A DNA stretch of 64,000 bases, taken from the NCBI GenBank assembly GCA_030435675.1, contig CM059622.1, positions 4,526,001-4,590,000 of the forward strand, read 5' to 3'. Shown here in pieces: positions 10,061-21,324 of this stretch (position 1 is its first letter; each line of letters opens with the position of its first letter). The DNA comes from Steinernema hermaphroditum (Eukaryota; Nematoda; Chromadorea; Rhabditida; Steinernematidae). Made by a program: the position numbers and the translations under genes. Under the pieces are notes generated by a model. It did no database searches. It was not told where the DNA came from and saw only the letters and a program-made list of their open reading frames with translations.

Positions 10061-11095
10061 GCGTCAGCAGTATAATATCTTCTATATGTATGCCATAATA
10101 GGTGTCTTGCTTGGTCTAGTGCCCTTGATTGATGAGTTCAACTTGTAAACTCGATGTCCTGTCATCTTCATCGATCCCTTCAGTACTTCTTATCACCGAC
10201 ATTTCAAATCATAATGTCTAGATGATCGAAATACTAGAGGGCTCGAGAAGCCCAGGTATTTCAGGTTTCTGGATGGGTTCAGGTGGAAGCAGATTCTGGC
10301 AATGTTTCTAATAGAAAACTTTATTTTTATGATGTTTACTTACCTAGGAAAGAATAATCGATATTTGAGGAAGAACGAGTCAGACCTTCCCGACTCGCAC
10401 GACTCGAGTACAGTGCTTATAGCTCACTGTTCTCGTCTCGTACGAGTCCGGATGACCCAGTCGCACACTAAATAAGTAGAATGACAGGAGGGCGGATTTT
10501 GCAATCTACTTTGAGCAATCTCAGCGCTGCCAACTTTAGAAAGAAAAGAATAGTGTAAATGCCAGTTATGTAGCAATAAGTTGACAAATCCCGTCAGTAT
10601 GCGCGAGCGTCGAAGCGACGAAGAAGCTCTATCCGGAAGTAGCGTGATGGTGGAGCTCAGCGGGCAAAGTTGAATCCAATCTTTGGATCGACTGGTGGTG
10701 CAGACTTCGAAGTTGGAGCGAACCTTCGGCTTGAGTGGGCGGCGCGGGTGGTCTGGCGGTGCTGACGGTCTTCTTGGCGAAATATAAATTATACCATTCG
10801 TCCCATACAAGATAGCCGTAGATCAGATATGTCAGATCTGTTCAGAGGACTAGAAGGCACATTAAATGGCTCAGAGCTAATTGGGCAATAATAGGTACCA
10901 CTTTCCGATGAATATTTTCCGTCGGAACATTTGATATCAAAAAAGATAAATGTTAAGCAGAATTCGACTGGAAGAGGGTCTCCCAAAACAAAAAAATTTG
11001 CACTTTAGCACGAATGACACAAAGTGTATTTGAAAATAAAACTGCAATTAGGAGTGACGGACTTAATTGTGGAACAAACGACGGCATCAGATAAA

Positions 11096-11144
11096 TGGCG
11101 GATAATGGTCATATCTTAAGGCGTAGCCCTGATTGTTTGCATTT
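11096..11144 (+). repeat. Left copy of a 49-base direct repeat
   Basis: It matches 11661-11709 at 43 of 49 positions by hand alignment. Both begin TGGCGGATAATGGTCAT and end TGATTGTTTGCATTT. The flanks are unrelated. Confidence 0.7.
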
Positions 11145-11660
11145 AACTTACGTACCGGAAGAAAACAAAAAGAGCGAATTACTTCACCTCCAAGAAATGA
11201 TCATCTTATGCAAATCGAGGAAGTCAGGACTTCCTCGTTTGGCGTAGTGGTCTGTGGAGCGGTCTGTACCGTCTTAACAGAAGTGCCGGCTCGGAAGTAC
11301 TGGAACGAAGAGCGATTTTAAGCATAAATTTAAATATGGGGGTATGTGTGTTGGTTAAATTGGGTATAACTTTATTCAACAGCGCCCGGCTTATGTTGAA
11401 GAATTTTGGATAGGAGAATGAGAAAGAGCAGAAAAGAAAACCAGGAAACTGCGGCAGCGTCGTTTCACGCACTTCACCCACTTCACCTACGATCCATGGC
11501 CATCCGTGAGTGAAAATGGTGAAAAACTGAAAAATATGAAAGTCGTACCTGCCTATGAAATTGCTCTCGCCTTGATCATGCTGGTCCATTTTTTATACAG
11601 CCCGTGTTCAGGGACCCCGAAAATAGAAAGGATATTTTATATTTTATTTTATTGGGTGAT

Positions 11661-11709
11661 TGGCGGATAATGGTCATTTCCTGAAGAGTAGCCGTGATTG
11701 TTTGCATTT
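11661..11709 (+). repeat. Right copy of a 49-base direct repeat
   Basis: Same orientation as the copy at 11096-11144. The two enclose 516 bases that include a 121-codon minus-strand frame (11224-11589) with no recognised product. Confidence 0.7.
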
Positions 11710-11739
11710 GGCATAAAGCAGTTTCAACTGTCCCCTGTG

Positions 11740-12270
11740 GGATTTAGACCGTCTCTTTTTGCGCTTTGAACCGTCTCCCGTTTTTGAAGATTTTAACCGC
11801 TCCACACGTTTAACCGACAATTCACACTGAGCGACAGCTAACCAGACCTTTAACCAATTCAACTAACCAGACGGTTCCTTAGGACATTTCTATGCCTGAC
11901 AGGCTTGTCTTCACAGAGTTGTGCAGTTGCGCCTGACATTCACGCACTTTACATAGTAATCACGCAAAACCTTGATCTAATCAGAATTCACTTTGCTTAA
12001 AGCAACTAATTGTTGGTTCCCAAATTATTTGCATATCCCCGAAAAGAACAAAGCTACGAGAGCTAACCAGGCGAGTCCCCGCACGCACCATCAACTGCTT
12101 GACTACAGATACTTGACCCAGGCGGACGGTTGAAATCTCAAAGGGAACAGTCGAAAGCAATGGGAACGGTTGAGATCAGTGATGGGAATCCGGACTCGTT
12201 CCCATCTCTGGTTGAGATCAAAAGGGCAGTTGAAACGGCTTTCGTCGTTAACTGAACTCAACAATGCGGC
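11740..12270. repeat. Cluster of short AACCGTC / CGGTTGA degenerate repeats
   Basis: From 11740 to 11870 words such as GAACCGTCTC, TTAACCGCTCC and CTAACCAGAC recur. From 12120 to 12260 the complementary type recurs, for example GGAACGGTTGAGATC and GACGGTTGAAATC. The two halves could partly pair. Probably an eroded low-complexity or foldback repeat. Confidence 0.4.
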
Positions 12271-14760
12271 AATCCATTTTGAAATTTGAAGGCATTTGAA
12301 GGCGCACATTGACGCAGAAAACGTTGACAGCTCTCTTGAACGGTGACATCACTGAGCGCGACATGTAAAAATTCCCTATGGAGATTCAGAAGTGTCCAAC
12401 GTGTTTAGCAGAGTTCAAAAAGGATGTTACCATGTATGAATTATCCTATGAGGGAGAACTTTAACTGCTACCGCATCACGAATCAAATCTGCATTTTCAT
12501 TTTACAGCATTCTCTAGATTGACCGCTTTTTGACGTTTGCTACGTTTGTTGCTAAAATACTGACCTGATATCAGAAGTCCTACCGATGGATGTGTCCGAG
12601 ACAGCTCTCGAAAGCACATCCTCCTTTCGTCGAGGGCGATGGTGCTGAAGGAACGACGAGGATATTGGGACTGATGAGGTCGGCTTGGCCTACGGTAGCG
12701 GGATGAGCTTGTGTCATCAACTGGCCGCAGGTGCGTTTGTCATTTGATGACAAAAGGTATGCCGCTCTCTCATAAGCCCTTAATAGAAGGAGGAGCATAT
12801 ATGTGGCCTGGCTTTGTGAAATTACACCCATCCCTCCTTTTCGGCTTACGCGGCCTCCATTGATCGCCGGAAGGGATTACCGTTTCCCCGCGAGCGTCGG
12901 AGCCTTCTGGAACATTCGATGTTCAGTGAGTACGCTTTTAATTGGAGGCTAGGACAGCACTCATGACCCGAGGGACTCTTCACCTGTGGTGTAATTAGCG
13001 ACTTGACGCCGATCATGCACATCCAGAACGAAACTAATTGGATACCAGGAGTTTCGAAATTTAATGAACAGCACAAAGCTGTAAACAGAATAATTGGTAG
13101 TTGTTTTTGGCAAGTAGTAGAGACAAAAATTCTTCAGTGATTGCATAGTCGGAAAATTGGACCAAAACCATTCTTTGACTCTAAACCCTTTACATTTTAT
13201 GAAGGAAGGATCCGGATGTTGCCCAAAAAATCGGGTGACGTTTTTACGTGCCAACGGCAAATAGCTTGGATGAAATATATGAGATTTACGTAGACAAACA
13301 ATCGTTGCAAGAGTGACCCGTTTTCAACTTAACAACCTAATATGTATGATATAAATGGTTAGATACGTTCTTCATATCATATCGTGCTGGACATTTTTTT
13401 TAACTTTTGATGCTCCTGCAAAAGTTTGACGTTAAGAGTGCGGTTAACAGGACCATTTCAAGCAAACTTACAGCTTCACTGGTTCACATATTGTTCGTGT
13501 TTTTAAGAAAGGAATATCTCTTATATTATAGTCAATTTTCAGGGCTTATGTCGGTTCGGTTTTGTTGCGATTATATTGACAGAGCAACAGTCATTGTACT
13601 ATATTTTAACATCGCTATGTTCTTCTTATCATGAGGCATGACGTCAGCACACTCGACTGTACAAGTGTCCTAAGTTCGGATTAAATAGACACGGTCCATT
13701 TGTTAGTCTGCATGATGTCCAGCTGATTATTAATTGGCGGCAAAGTATTTCAATACACGGCAATCTCGATGAGCATCCTTGCCGTTTCAATTGTAGCCCG
13801 ATCGCCGTAGTGAGTTCAGCAGCATTTAGTTTATAAGAGGCCCAGTGGGACAGTCTTACAGTGCCCAGGACACACTGGGAGAACAGAGTCGTACCACAGT
13901 CCTTGAGTTTTGAAATGTTGCTGAATTTTTCACTCAATATTAATTCGACTTGGTACTCGACTCGACGTTTTTCACCTCTAGCGCTTAACCTAATCTTCAT
14001 AAAGGGGTAGCTCTACATTGCCAATTCCAGTCCAATGTTTGTTCACATCTTACGCGTTACCTGTATAACGTAAAAAAGGAAATCAGGGAAACCAGAAGCA
14101 ATATTAGTTGCGTTGGAACTAGCTCTCCCTGGCGTTCCTGGCTTTCTGGGAACCGTTCCTTTCTCTACATATTATAAAAAGTTATTTCCGGAACGCATTA
14201 GTCACACCTCTCGTTTAGGGTAAGTTTTGCGTGGCGGCTGCTTTGTGCATATAATCGCGGATTTTAAATGGAATTGAGGATAAACAGGTGTGACTCAAGT
14301 CAAAAATTGGAACCAAACACCGCCGTGCACTACAGAGATGTCCATGAATAGGCTTCTTCTGAGAAATTCAGTTCTCAAACCACAATGGGCTTTGTTATGT
14401 AAAGAGTGAAAGTTAGAAAAATGACACATATTTTGCTCTAAACGACACCATTGTTCATCTTTCAAAAGTCCATTCAAAAATTCGAAATCGACGTATTTGA
14501 CGTATTGTTTTTCGTGGAATAGTGCAACTACAGTTTTTCAGAGAAATCTGGCGAAGGTCTAGAAGTTTCGCACTGTCTCGTGATGTTGTCCCTATTGTGA
14601 ACGTTCTGGTCGCAAGAGAAAAGCGAATTCCTCAAAGGACATGTGAGAAAGTGAGCAATATCGTCATCTCAACTACGCCACATGTGTTCTCCAAAGATGG
14701 ACATCAGTTTAAAACAGAATACCTCAAAGCGTAAGTGGAAACTGGTCGTTGTAGAGGAAG

Positions 14761-14979
14761 TTCGGAGATGCGATTGCCGAAGTCGACTGGGAAGAAGTCG
14801 GAAGAAGAGCAATTTTGGCTCCAAAGAATAAGCGCGGTTATCGGCTAAATGAAAAAGTGTTAGATCTGATAACAGGAGAGGCAGTTAAATATAAAAACAT
14901 CGATCTGGTACTAGAAGACGAGTCTTCAGATACATCACTGTATAATCCGATGATGTTTCCTATAGCGTTGCTGAACTTT
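14761..14979 (+). mobile_element. Helitron helicase (Pif1-like) fragment
   Basis: A 73-codon open stretch reads like the late part of a Helitron RepHel helicase: a FGDAIAEVDWEE lead-in, then RAILAPKN at 14806-14829, LNEKVLDLITGE, IDLVLEDESSD and FPIALLNF. The RAILAPKN block and the spacing to an LN-E-x-L motif and a following S/D-rich stretch are characteristic of Pif1-type helicases of Helitrons. In-frame stops lie upstream, and the frame loses similarity after LLN, where intact proteins continue with the PxHxLxLKxG block. It is a dead fragment of a rolling-circle transposon. Confidence 0.75.
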
Positions 14980-17900
14980 TTCTGCGATTCGAAACATCGT
15001 AACCTTTTCCACTGTTTACCAAACAGTCGCTGACAATTGCAATCAAACGCCACATATCTAATCGTTTGTTTGGACCATTGCTTAAACATTGGATTGGTCT
15101 GGGTTCTTTCCAAAAATGGAATTCACTAGCAAGGCGCCATTACTCTCAAATCGGTCCCTGAGATCATCAAAGCTGCAACGGGGTATTTTTAATAGTGGGG
15201 TCGTGTAGGAGTAGCGATTGCCAAAGGGAGGCTGTAGCGCTGTTGCAACTGGGAAGCTTTGCTATATGGAGAAGCGGGTGGACTTTCGTGCAATTAAAAT
15301 CTGTTACTCTGTGTTTAACGTTTTGCTTGATGGTTCTTGTTCTGTTGTGTGTCTTCAGTTTATCGGTTGGAGAATGCGAGATGTAAGTACAGTTTTGTTA
15401 TCCCAGGCCATCTGAAACGCAATTTCCGATGGCATGATATTGTGTGTGTCTCGTGTCTCCTCTCGGTGGCGGCATCTTATTTCTTTTCGATTGCATCGTC
15501 CCACGAAACGTAAGCCAGAAAACGATTTAATTTGTTTACAGATTTGCTGGGATCAAAATTGGCTAGCATTTTTCGGGACCGAGAATCGAGACCTAGACTC
15601 GGGGTGAACCATCAGTCCCCATAATGCATGAATTTCAATGTGATCAACAGGATATCCCTATAAAGCGGTTTCTGAACTCCTCGGTAAATGCGGAGGTTCG
15701 AAAATGTGCAATATTTATTAAGAAGCCATCCTATAAATTTCACGTAAATCGTTTACTGGTCCTGGATTATGTGATTTCTGACCCGCTTCCCGCACTTATT
15801 TGTGCACTCTGAAACTACAGCAAAAAGGAACTCCACCATTCCCAAAATAACTTTGTTTTCCTCGAAGATCGTCGTGATCTCTTCTAGATAAAGCTCTCTT
15901 TAACTTGATAGACTCTCACACCTCTGTATTAGCAACGAAAATATCAAAAAACACGTAGTAATTTGTGACGCACGTTATCATCATGACCTTTACGCGGACG
16001 AAGCGGAACACTTTAGTTTTAGCTCTAGTTCCTTAAAAAACAACGTAATTGAATATCAACCGATCTGGAGTGTTCAAAGACCGACCATCAAGAGTGTCGC
16101 CCACGGTTTTCATAAGACATGTCCATTGGGACCACACACGAGAAACACATAGGAGAAGATTGCGGTGATGTCACAACGTTTGCCTTCTTTCTAGATCTTC
16201 GACTAGATGTCTATGTCTTATGAGATGATACCTACAAACAGAGCACCATGATTTACCAAAAGAAAGCGCATAGGTAAAAGTTAGTTACCATAAAACCCCC
16301 AAGCATGAAATTAGACGCCCAAACAATGTGTTATCTATTAAAAGGCGCTCTCATGGCATATTTACCTGCTTAGTTACTAGCTTGTGGAACTTTCTCTCAC
16401 ATTAGGGCGCTTTGCTGCGTTGTCGAACGGGCAATTTTCAAAATTTCAGGATCTTTACCTGCTGACCTACACATAATTCTGAATTGAACTCGAAACCCGT
16501 TTTTACAAACAGTGATCCAAATCGCGTCCGAAATCCGAACGGATCCAAAGTCGTTTTATTCTAAGATTCAAAATGACTAATAGTAGGACGCACAACCAAG
16601 CAACCAAGCTTGAGCACGAAGACCTTTATGACTGGCTTCAGAACATAATGGATTGGACGTAGGTTTTGAAGGGCGTTTAAATGGTCAGGTGTGCGCATTA
16701 GTAGATGGGCCTACACTTCGGAAGGGCTTCTTGCAAGTTTTAATATTGCACTACCCTGATATCTGAAGTCGACTTGTGTGCTTGAAATGAAGTCTGGCGA
16801 ACCACGTTTTTGGCTATCCGAAGCTTGATGTTTATTTTTTTTTGATTCCTGTCCCAATTCGTTTTTTTTAACTTGAGTCGAGCAAACTACATTGCGTACT
16901 ACTGAGCGCACCTTTCCATGAGATGATTTTTGGATATTGTCTACTATAGAGTTCCACTTGTGTGTTCTGTGCAGTATGTCAAATCAATGTTTAACATTTT
17001 TGGCACATTATTTCGGACTTTATTTTTTTTAGATTTACATAGAATGTGTCATCGGTTGGGAAGATATCCGATATGTGCGGCGACTCAGACGACCATTATA
17101 GGATTAGCGGCGCACAAATTAAGGCCCGCGATGGGATAACGACGGCAACCGGCTTGCACAGGTGCAAGGCGGGGATCGATTGAGGCAAATGACAACTGTA
17201 ACATGGGCTGTGAAGAGTGTATAGTTCTAGGGAACCTCCTCTAGTTCACTTTAAGCGAGCCTTGGGCATTTTGGTGTAGCTATTGTGATGTGGAGCTTGA
17301 CGCAAGGAGCACGCGACCTCGGCTGGGGAGTGCTCACACGTGTTACTACGGCTCTTCGACTTCCTACTCCACACTCCTGTCCACGGGGATATCGTTTCGG
17401 GGCGCTTCAGCTCGTTTCACCAGTTGCTTCATTGCTTCCGGATCGCAGTTCTTTGAATCGCCACCGGTGTGATTTGGGGCTGATACAACGAACATAAGAG
17501 ATACGCACAAATGGCACATATTCAAGGTGACGGATTCACATTACGTCTATGTCTCGATCTCCCCTCAACACTAGCTGTGTTGCAATAGTCTTTGTTGGCT
17601 TGTGTTGCATTCGGGATTACGTGCATTTTCATCCCTGACGTTTATTTATGCCGAACGTTCTGGAAATTTTCCTTTGTTCTAAATAGAGCACCTACGCAAG
17701 AAACGTTCCCCAAGGACACTGGGATCAGCAGGTGCAAACCGGTGTTGCAAAATCGATACAAACAAAAGGTCCAAAGCAGAAACGAACATGTATAGTTTTG
17801 CGTCATTGCTGTGTTGAGCGCGCGTAAACATTCTCACGCTCATAGAGGTGCTGTTGGAGGCATAATGAACACCATTCCAAAGCACTGCCTATATGACTGT

Positions 17901-18408
17901 CTCATAAACATAGTTATGAAAAGAAATCTAGGACGTTTTGCAGCTAATTTTCAAATTAGAAAAGCTATGCATGTTCCATGGTTCACGCGGCAACCGCGTG
18001 TGAACCTCGAGCTCTCCAAAATTATCTGCGCCGCTGGGAATTACAGGCGCCGCAAGCGAGGCCCACGTAGCATTGTTTGACGTAAGTTATCACAAGGCGA
18101 AGCTGAAACCATTCCCTCGCAAAAAAACTTTCCCACCGATTCTCAAAGGGAACGTGTTTTCCGTGTTGCGAAGTGGATGCCAAACTACAAGATCTTGAGA
18201 GCTGTGTTCAGCGATTTTGATAAAAGACACGTAAATGGCGGGGGCTATTTGAGGTTCGGGAAACGGGCTAACCTGTTTATTACGTGCTTCGTGGTATACA
18301 CACCGAATGTACGGCTTGGGACCTTGTCGTATATCACAAAAGAAGCGATGAGGCGATTCTTTTGAAAACAAAGGCCTATCGGTAACTTCAACAATGCCAT
18401 ATTAAGAG

Positions 18409-18580
18409 AAAAACGAGATCTGCTAGTCGTTCTGCATCGTGCCTAGGCTCACCGGATCAAAATGAGCTACTGTCCAATCCATAGATGGCTTCCGTTTGTA
18501 ATGAGGAAAACGAGATACGGTTGGTCATTCTATATAGCGCCTAGACTTATCTGAATGAGTTACGACCCAATCCATAGATG
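18409..18580 (+). repeat. Tandem duplication of a roughly 75-80 base unit
   Basis: Unit 1 (18409-18488) and unit 2 (18507-18580) both start AAAACGAGAT and end CCAATCCATAGATG. Between these they align with scattered changes and small gaps, sharing GCCTAG and AATGAG blocks. An 18-base spacer separates them. Confidence 0.65.
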
Positions 18581-18805
18581 TGTTGGACTCAACAGCCACT
18601 GTGAGAATCAAATTATCAAAAGCTCAATCTATGTTTTTGTGTAATGCTGGAGAACCTGAGGTGTGACTTTATTTTCTAGATGACGTGAGTGTCCGAAGAA
18701 AGTGCCGCATTAACAGTCCATGTGAAGGAGCCCCCTAAGTGGTCAGGTGAAAAATTCAATGTGCTGTGAAAATATTATTCATGGTATAAACATTATATCG
18801 GCGAT

Positions 18806-18832
18806 GTTTCGACGTAAAACGTCACTTTTCAG
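18806..18832 (-). ncRNA. Possible degenerate hammerhead-like motif
   Basis: On the minus strand the order is CTGAAAA, a stem GACGT-TTT-ACGTC, then GAAAC. A hammerhead core needs CUGANGA, stem II, then GAAA; here the first box has A in place of the required G. A convincing stem I partner and cleavage site are not visible. Such motifs occur in Penelope-like retroelements, so this could be a relic of one. Confidence 0.2.
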
Positions 18833-19564
18833 TGCATTTCGTAAAACTAATGTGTCCCGACGGGCAACACTACGAGTTCGGTCAGATGACCGTAGTTTAG
18901 CACAAACAACTACATGAGTGGTTGCTTCTTCAGCTCAGTGCAAGCGTTATTTGACTACGTAAAGGCCCCTAGAGCACCGATCAAAAGAACCAAACATAGA
19001 TGAGGTCTGAGGATTCCTGGTAATGCGTGCCCCCACGCACGTATTATGGAAACAGTCTCCGAGTGACTCATCCTCCTACTCGGCTCCCGCAAAACATTTC
19101 ATTAAATGCTAATGGCTGTGAGGACACAGTAGTAGGTGGTTCGCAGCTGGCAGATGTCCCCTTTTTTGTTGCAGATGATGTTTTCAATGCTCAGATTTCC
19201 TGTTCCTACTCTTAACGTTTCCGATTCTTAATCGAAGACATCAATTAAGAACAGTACACGGACGTGATGGTAGCATTCAGTTGGAGCCGTTTTCCCAGAA
19301 TCTCGGGAATATTCAAATTCGAAACTAAATCGGAAAGCGGCTCAGCTTTTATAATACATGAAGCTCTCACCAAGCTGACACTTTTACTCAGAATAACTTT
19401 TTCGTCCAAGAGGAATTTTTCAGAGTTCCCACAATTTTTCAGATGAGCACATGTCTTGGTGATCCGCCGAAATCTGAGGAATTTACGATCACATATTGAC
19501 GTCGTAAGCGGTTCTATTCATTATGATCTTTCAGTATTAAGTGCATCGTCCACATTACTATTTA

Positions 19565-19897
19565 TTTCGCCTTAAATGCAATACCGACGCTCTGAGGACG
19601 CCACCACCAGCGAAGACGCAACACCCGGACCACGGAATCATCTCTCCGAAGCAGATGCGAGCTCAGAAGCCTCCTCTGTGCCGCAAACGCCCCGAAAAGA
19701 AATATTCCGTCACCGTTTCTGGATTTTCGCCGATTCCCAGATGCCCCGTGAAGCGCGCCGTCTACGACCGGTTCGACATCAACACCACGCCAGGAATGAA
19801 GCCGTCTACAAGTGATATCCTCTGTTGTCTATTTCCGGTGTCGTGCAAGGCGCAATGCCTTGGATTCACGAAATAAAGTAAAGTAAAGTAAAGTAAA
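19565..19897 (+). repeat. R1 dispersed element, copy 2, ending in a TAAAG microsatellite
   Basis: The frame carries RKRPEKKYSVTVSGFSPIP, then DRFDINTTPGMKPS, then a cysteine-containing tail, and stops just before a (TAAAG)n run at 19873-19897. Copies 3 and 6 share the same C-terminal block. A short simple-sequence tail right after the 3' end is typical of non-LTR retroposed DNA, so this may be a retrotransposon or retroposed gene end. No full-length protein is present. Confidence 0.6.
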
Positions 19898-20025
19898 TGC
19901 AATACGGTTTTAAGATAAATATCTAAGCTCTCTGTGTGGCGAGCACAGTGACAACTGGTCTTTGTGAATATTACCTGGTGGATCGCCGATTGATTCGCCA
20001 TCAGTGACCATCAGGACCCAAGGAT

Positions 20026-20240
20026 CTAGGGCTGGTCTCTCCGAAAAATGTGAACTCCGAACAGACCCTGCGCCACAGACGTCCCGAGAAGGAGAGGATG
20101 TATCGCCACCGATCTGTACGTGATTAGCGTTAAAGTTTGACCAGAAATGAAGCCGACAACGAGAAATATCATTTGTTCTCTCTGTAATTTGATGTCATGC
20201 AAGGCGTAATGACTTTGATTTATGAAACGAAGGCGTAAAG
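20026..20240 (+). repeat. R1 dispersed element, copy 3
   Basis: Head-to-tail with copy 2. It shares TCTCTCCGAA, GTCCCGAGAAG, GAATGAAGCCG-like and GTCATGCAAGGCG-like blocks in the same order, with about 40 bases missing before the GATGAAGCCG block. Stops interrupt the frame. It is followed by an imperfect AAGGCGTAAAG tail. Confidence 0.55.
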
Positions 20241-20701
20241 TGATGATGAGGTTTCCGGCACTTGATAACACCAATGATTTAGTACAGTCAACTCGGACTG
20301 TGGCTGACTAAACAGTGTCTTATTTCGATCCTATTTCCAAAAGGCTTATCGTCTTGTGGGCTCAGAAGCGTCGGAGGAAATTATCCCCAAAGAAATCGAC
20401 AGTGTCATAAGAGCCGTGATCACAATCGGATAACCTCGCACCACGATTTCTCAGTCTTTAATGGACACTTCTATTGATAAACATTTATTACAGATCAATC
20501 CACAACATCTCTAGTGGAGTAGCCGCTATGTTCAACACTTTATTGAGTTGTGCACACGAACTCAACAATAAATCATCATCCACAACAGATCTAATCTACA
20601 AGGGTAGTGAAGGGGTACACCCGGAATGGCGGCTTCGCGCGGGAAGTCGGAAGAAAGAAGTCAGGAATGGGCGAACGAGAGCGGGGCAGGCGAGCGGCTT
20701 C

Positions 20702-21180
20702 TCAGGAGCTGGGCTGGCAGCAGAGGTTCGCCTTGATCCACGAGTCGGTGCACTTGTCCTCGCAGCACTTCTTCGTCACCGTCATCGAGCCGGCCGATCG
20801 TTTGCCGATGCGCGTGAGTCCCATCGTTCCGTAGCAGTTACCGCAGATTCGGCCGATTTCGCTGATGAGGCGTCCGCCACAGAGACGTCTCGGCTCGTCT
20901 TCGCCTCCACGTTTCTGCTGACGGACACGGATGATCGAGTTGACGTTGCTGAATCGGCGTGCCGAAGGGCGTTGGAGTCCATTGAAGATGTCCTCAGATT
21001 CCTAAAGGTCATCAGTGAGTGTCTGAAGGGGCTAGGGAATGAATGTACCTCGTCGTAACCGAAGGGGTCCTGCGCCTGGCGCTGGAAGGGGAAGTCGTTC
21101 CACTGGGCCGAGGCGCTGTGGAAGACGACCACCATGAGGAAGACGGAGACAAAAGCGACGGGGATAAGGGCGCGAACCAT
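20702..21180 (-). CDS. Insulin-like peptide precursor A, 143 aa
   Basis: Minus-strand exons are 21049-21180 and 20702-21001, with a 47-base phase-0 intron. The signal peptide is residues 1-25 (ending FHSASA). A basic site QKR (73-75) releases the B domain with cysteines 85, 97 and 100 in the pattern LCGGRLISEIGRICGNC. GKR at 110-112 separates it from the A domain, with cysteines 123, 124, 128, 138 and 139 (CCEDKC...LCC). Eight cysteines predict four disulfides, as in many nematode insulin-like peptides. Secretion and action on the insulin receptor (DAF-2 type) are inferred from the family; agonist or antagonist role cannot be told. Unlike genes B, C and D it lacks the intron between the B and A domains. 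Confidence 0.92.
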
Positions 21181-21243
21181 CTTGGAAGCTAGTAGTTATG
21201 GGGACGAGCGAGAGAGCGAAGACGAGGAGCCTGGACTGGCGCT

Positions 21244-21324
21244 TTACCTGAAACGGAACCCCTTTTAAGGAGGAGCCGATGACGTAGTCCCCGAAGGGGC
21301 GCGGCGTGAGGGGGGGACTTTCCC
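21244..21324 (-). promoter_or_regulatory. Core promoter of insulin-like gene A
   Basis: Upstream of the ATG at 21180 lie a CAGGTAA word (21244-21250, minus strand), a TATA-like CCTTAAAAGG (21261-21270) and, further out, a TGACGTA-type CRE half-site near 21279-21285. The order CRE, TATA, CAGGTAA, CCAGTC, ATG also occurs at insulin-like gene B. A GGGGACTTTCCC word sits at 21313-21324. Confidence 0.45.

Larger units (their letters stand above)
10061..14760. other. Repeat-bearing spacer
   Basis: No gene is supported. It contains a 49-base direct repeat pair (11096-11144 and 11661-11709) and a block of short degenerate AACCG/CGGTT-type repeats (about 11740-12270), listed separately. A fragment near 10610-10770 may be a very eroded R1 copy but is too weak to call. 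Confidence 0.4.
14980..19560. other. Spacer after the Helitron relic
   Basis: No gene is supported. It contains a tandem duplication (18409-18580) and a hairpin with a hammerhead-like core (18806-18832, minus strand), listed separately. Several 60-90 codon frames occur on both strands without conserved motifs. Confidence 0.4.

Noticed and set aside
20474..21058. 194-codon plus-strand frame
   Set aside because: It is antisense to insulin-like gene A, whose splice sites and cysteine pattern are convincing.
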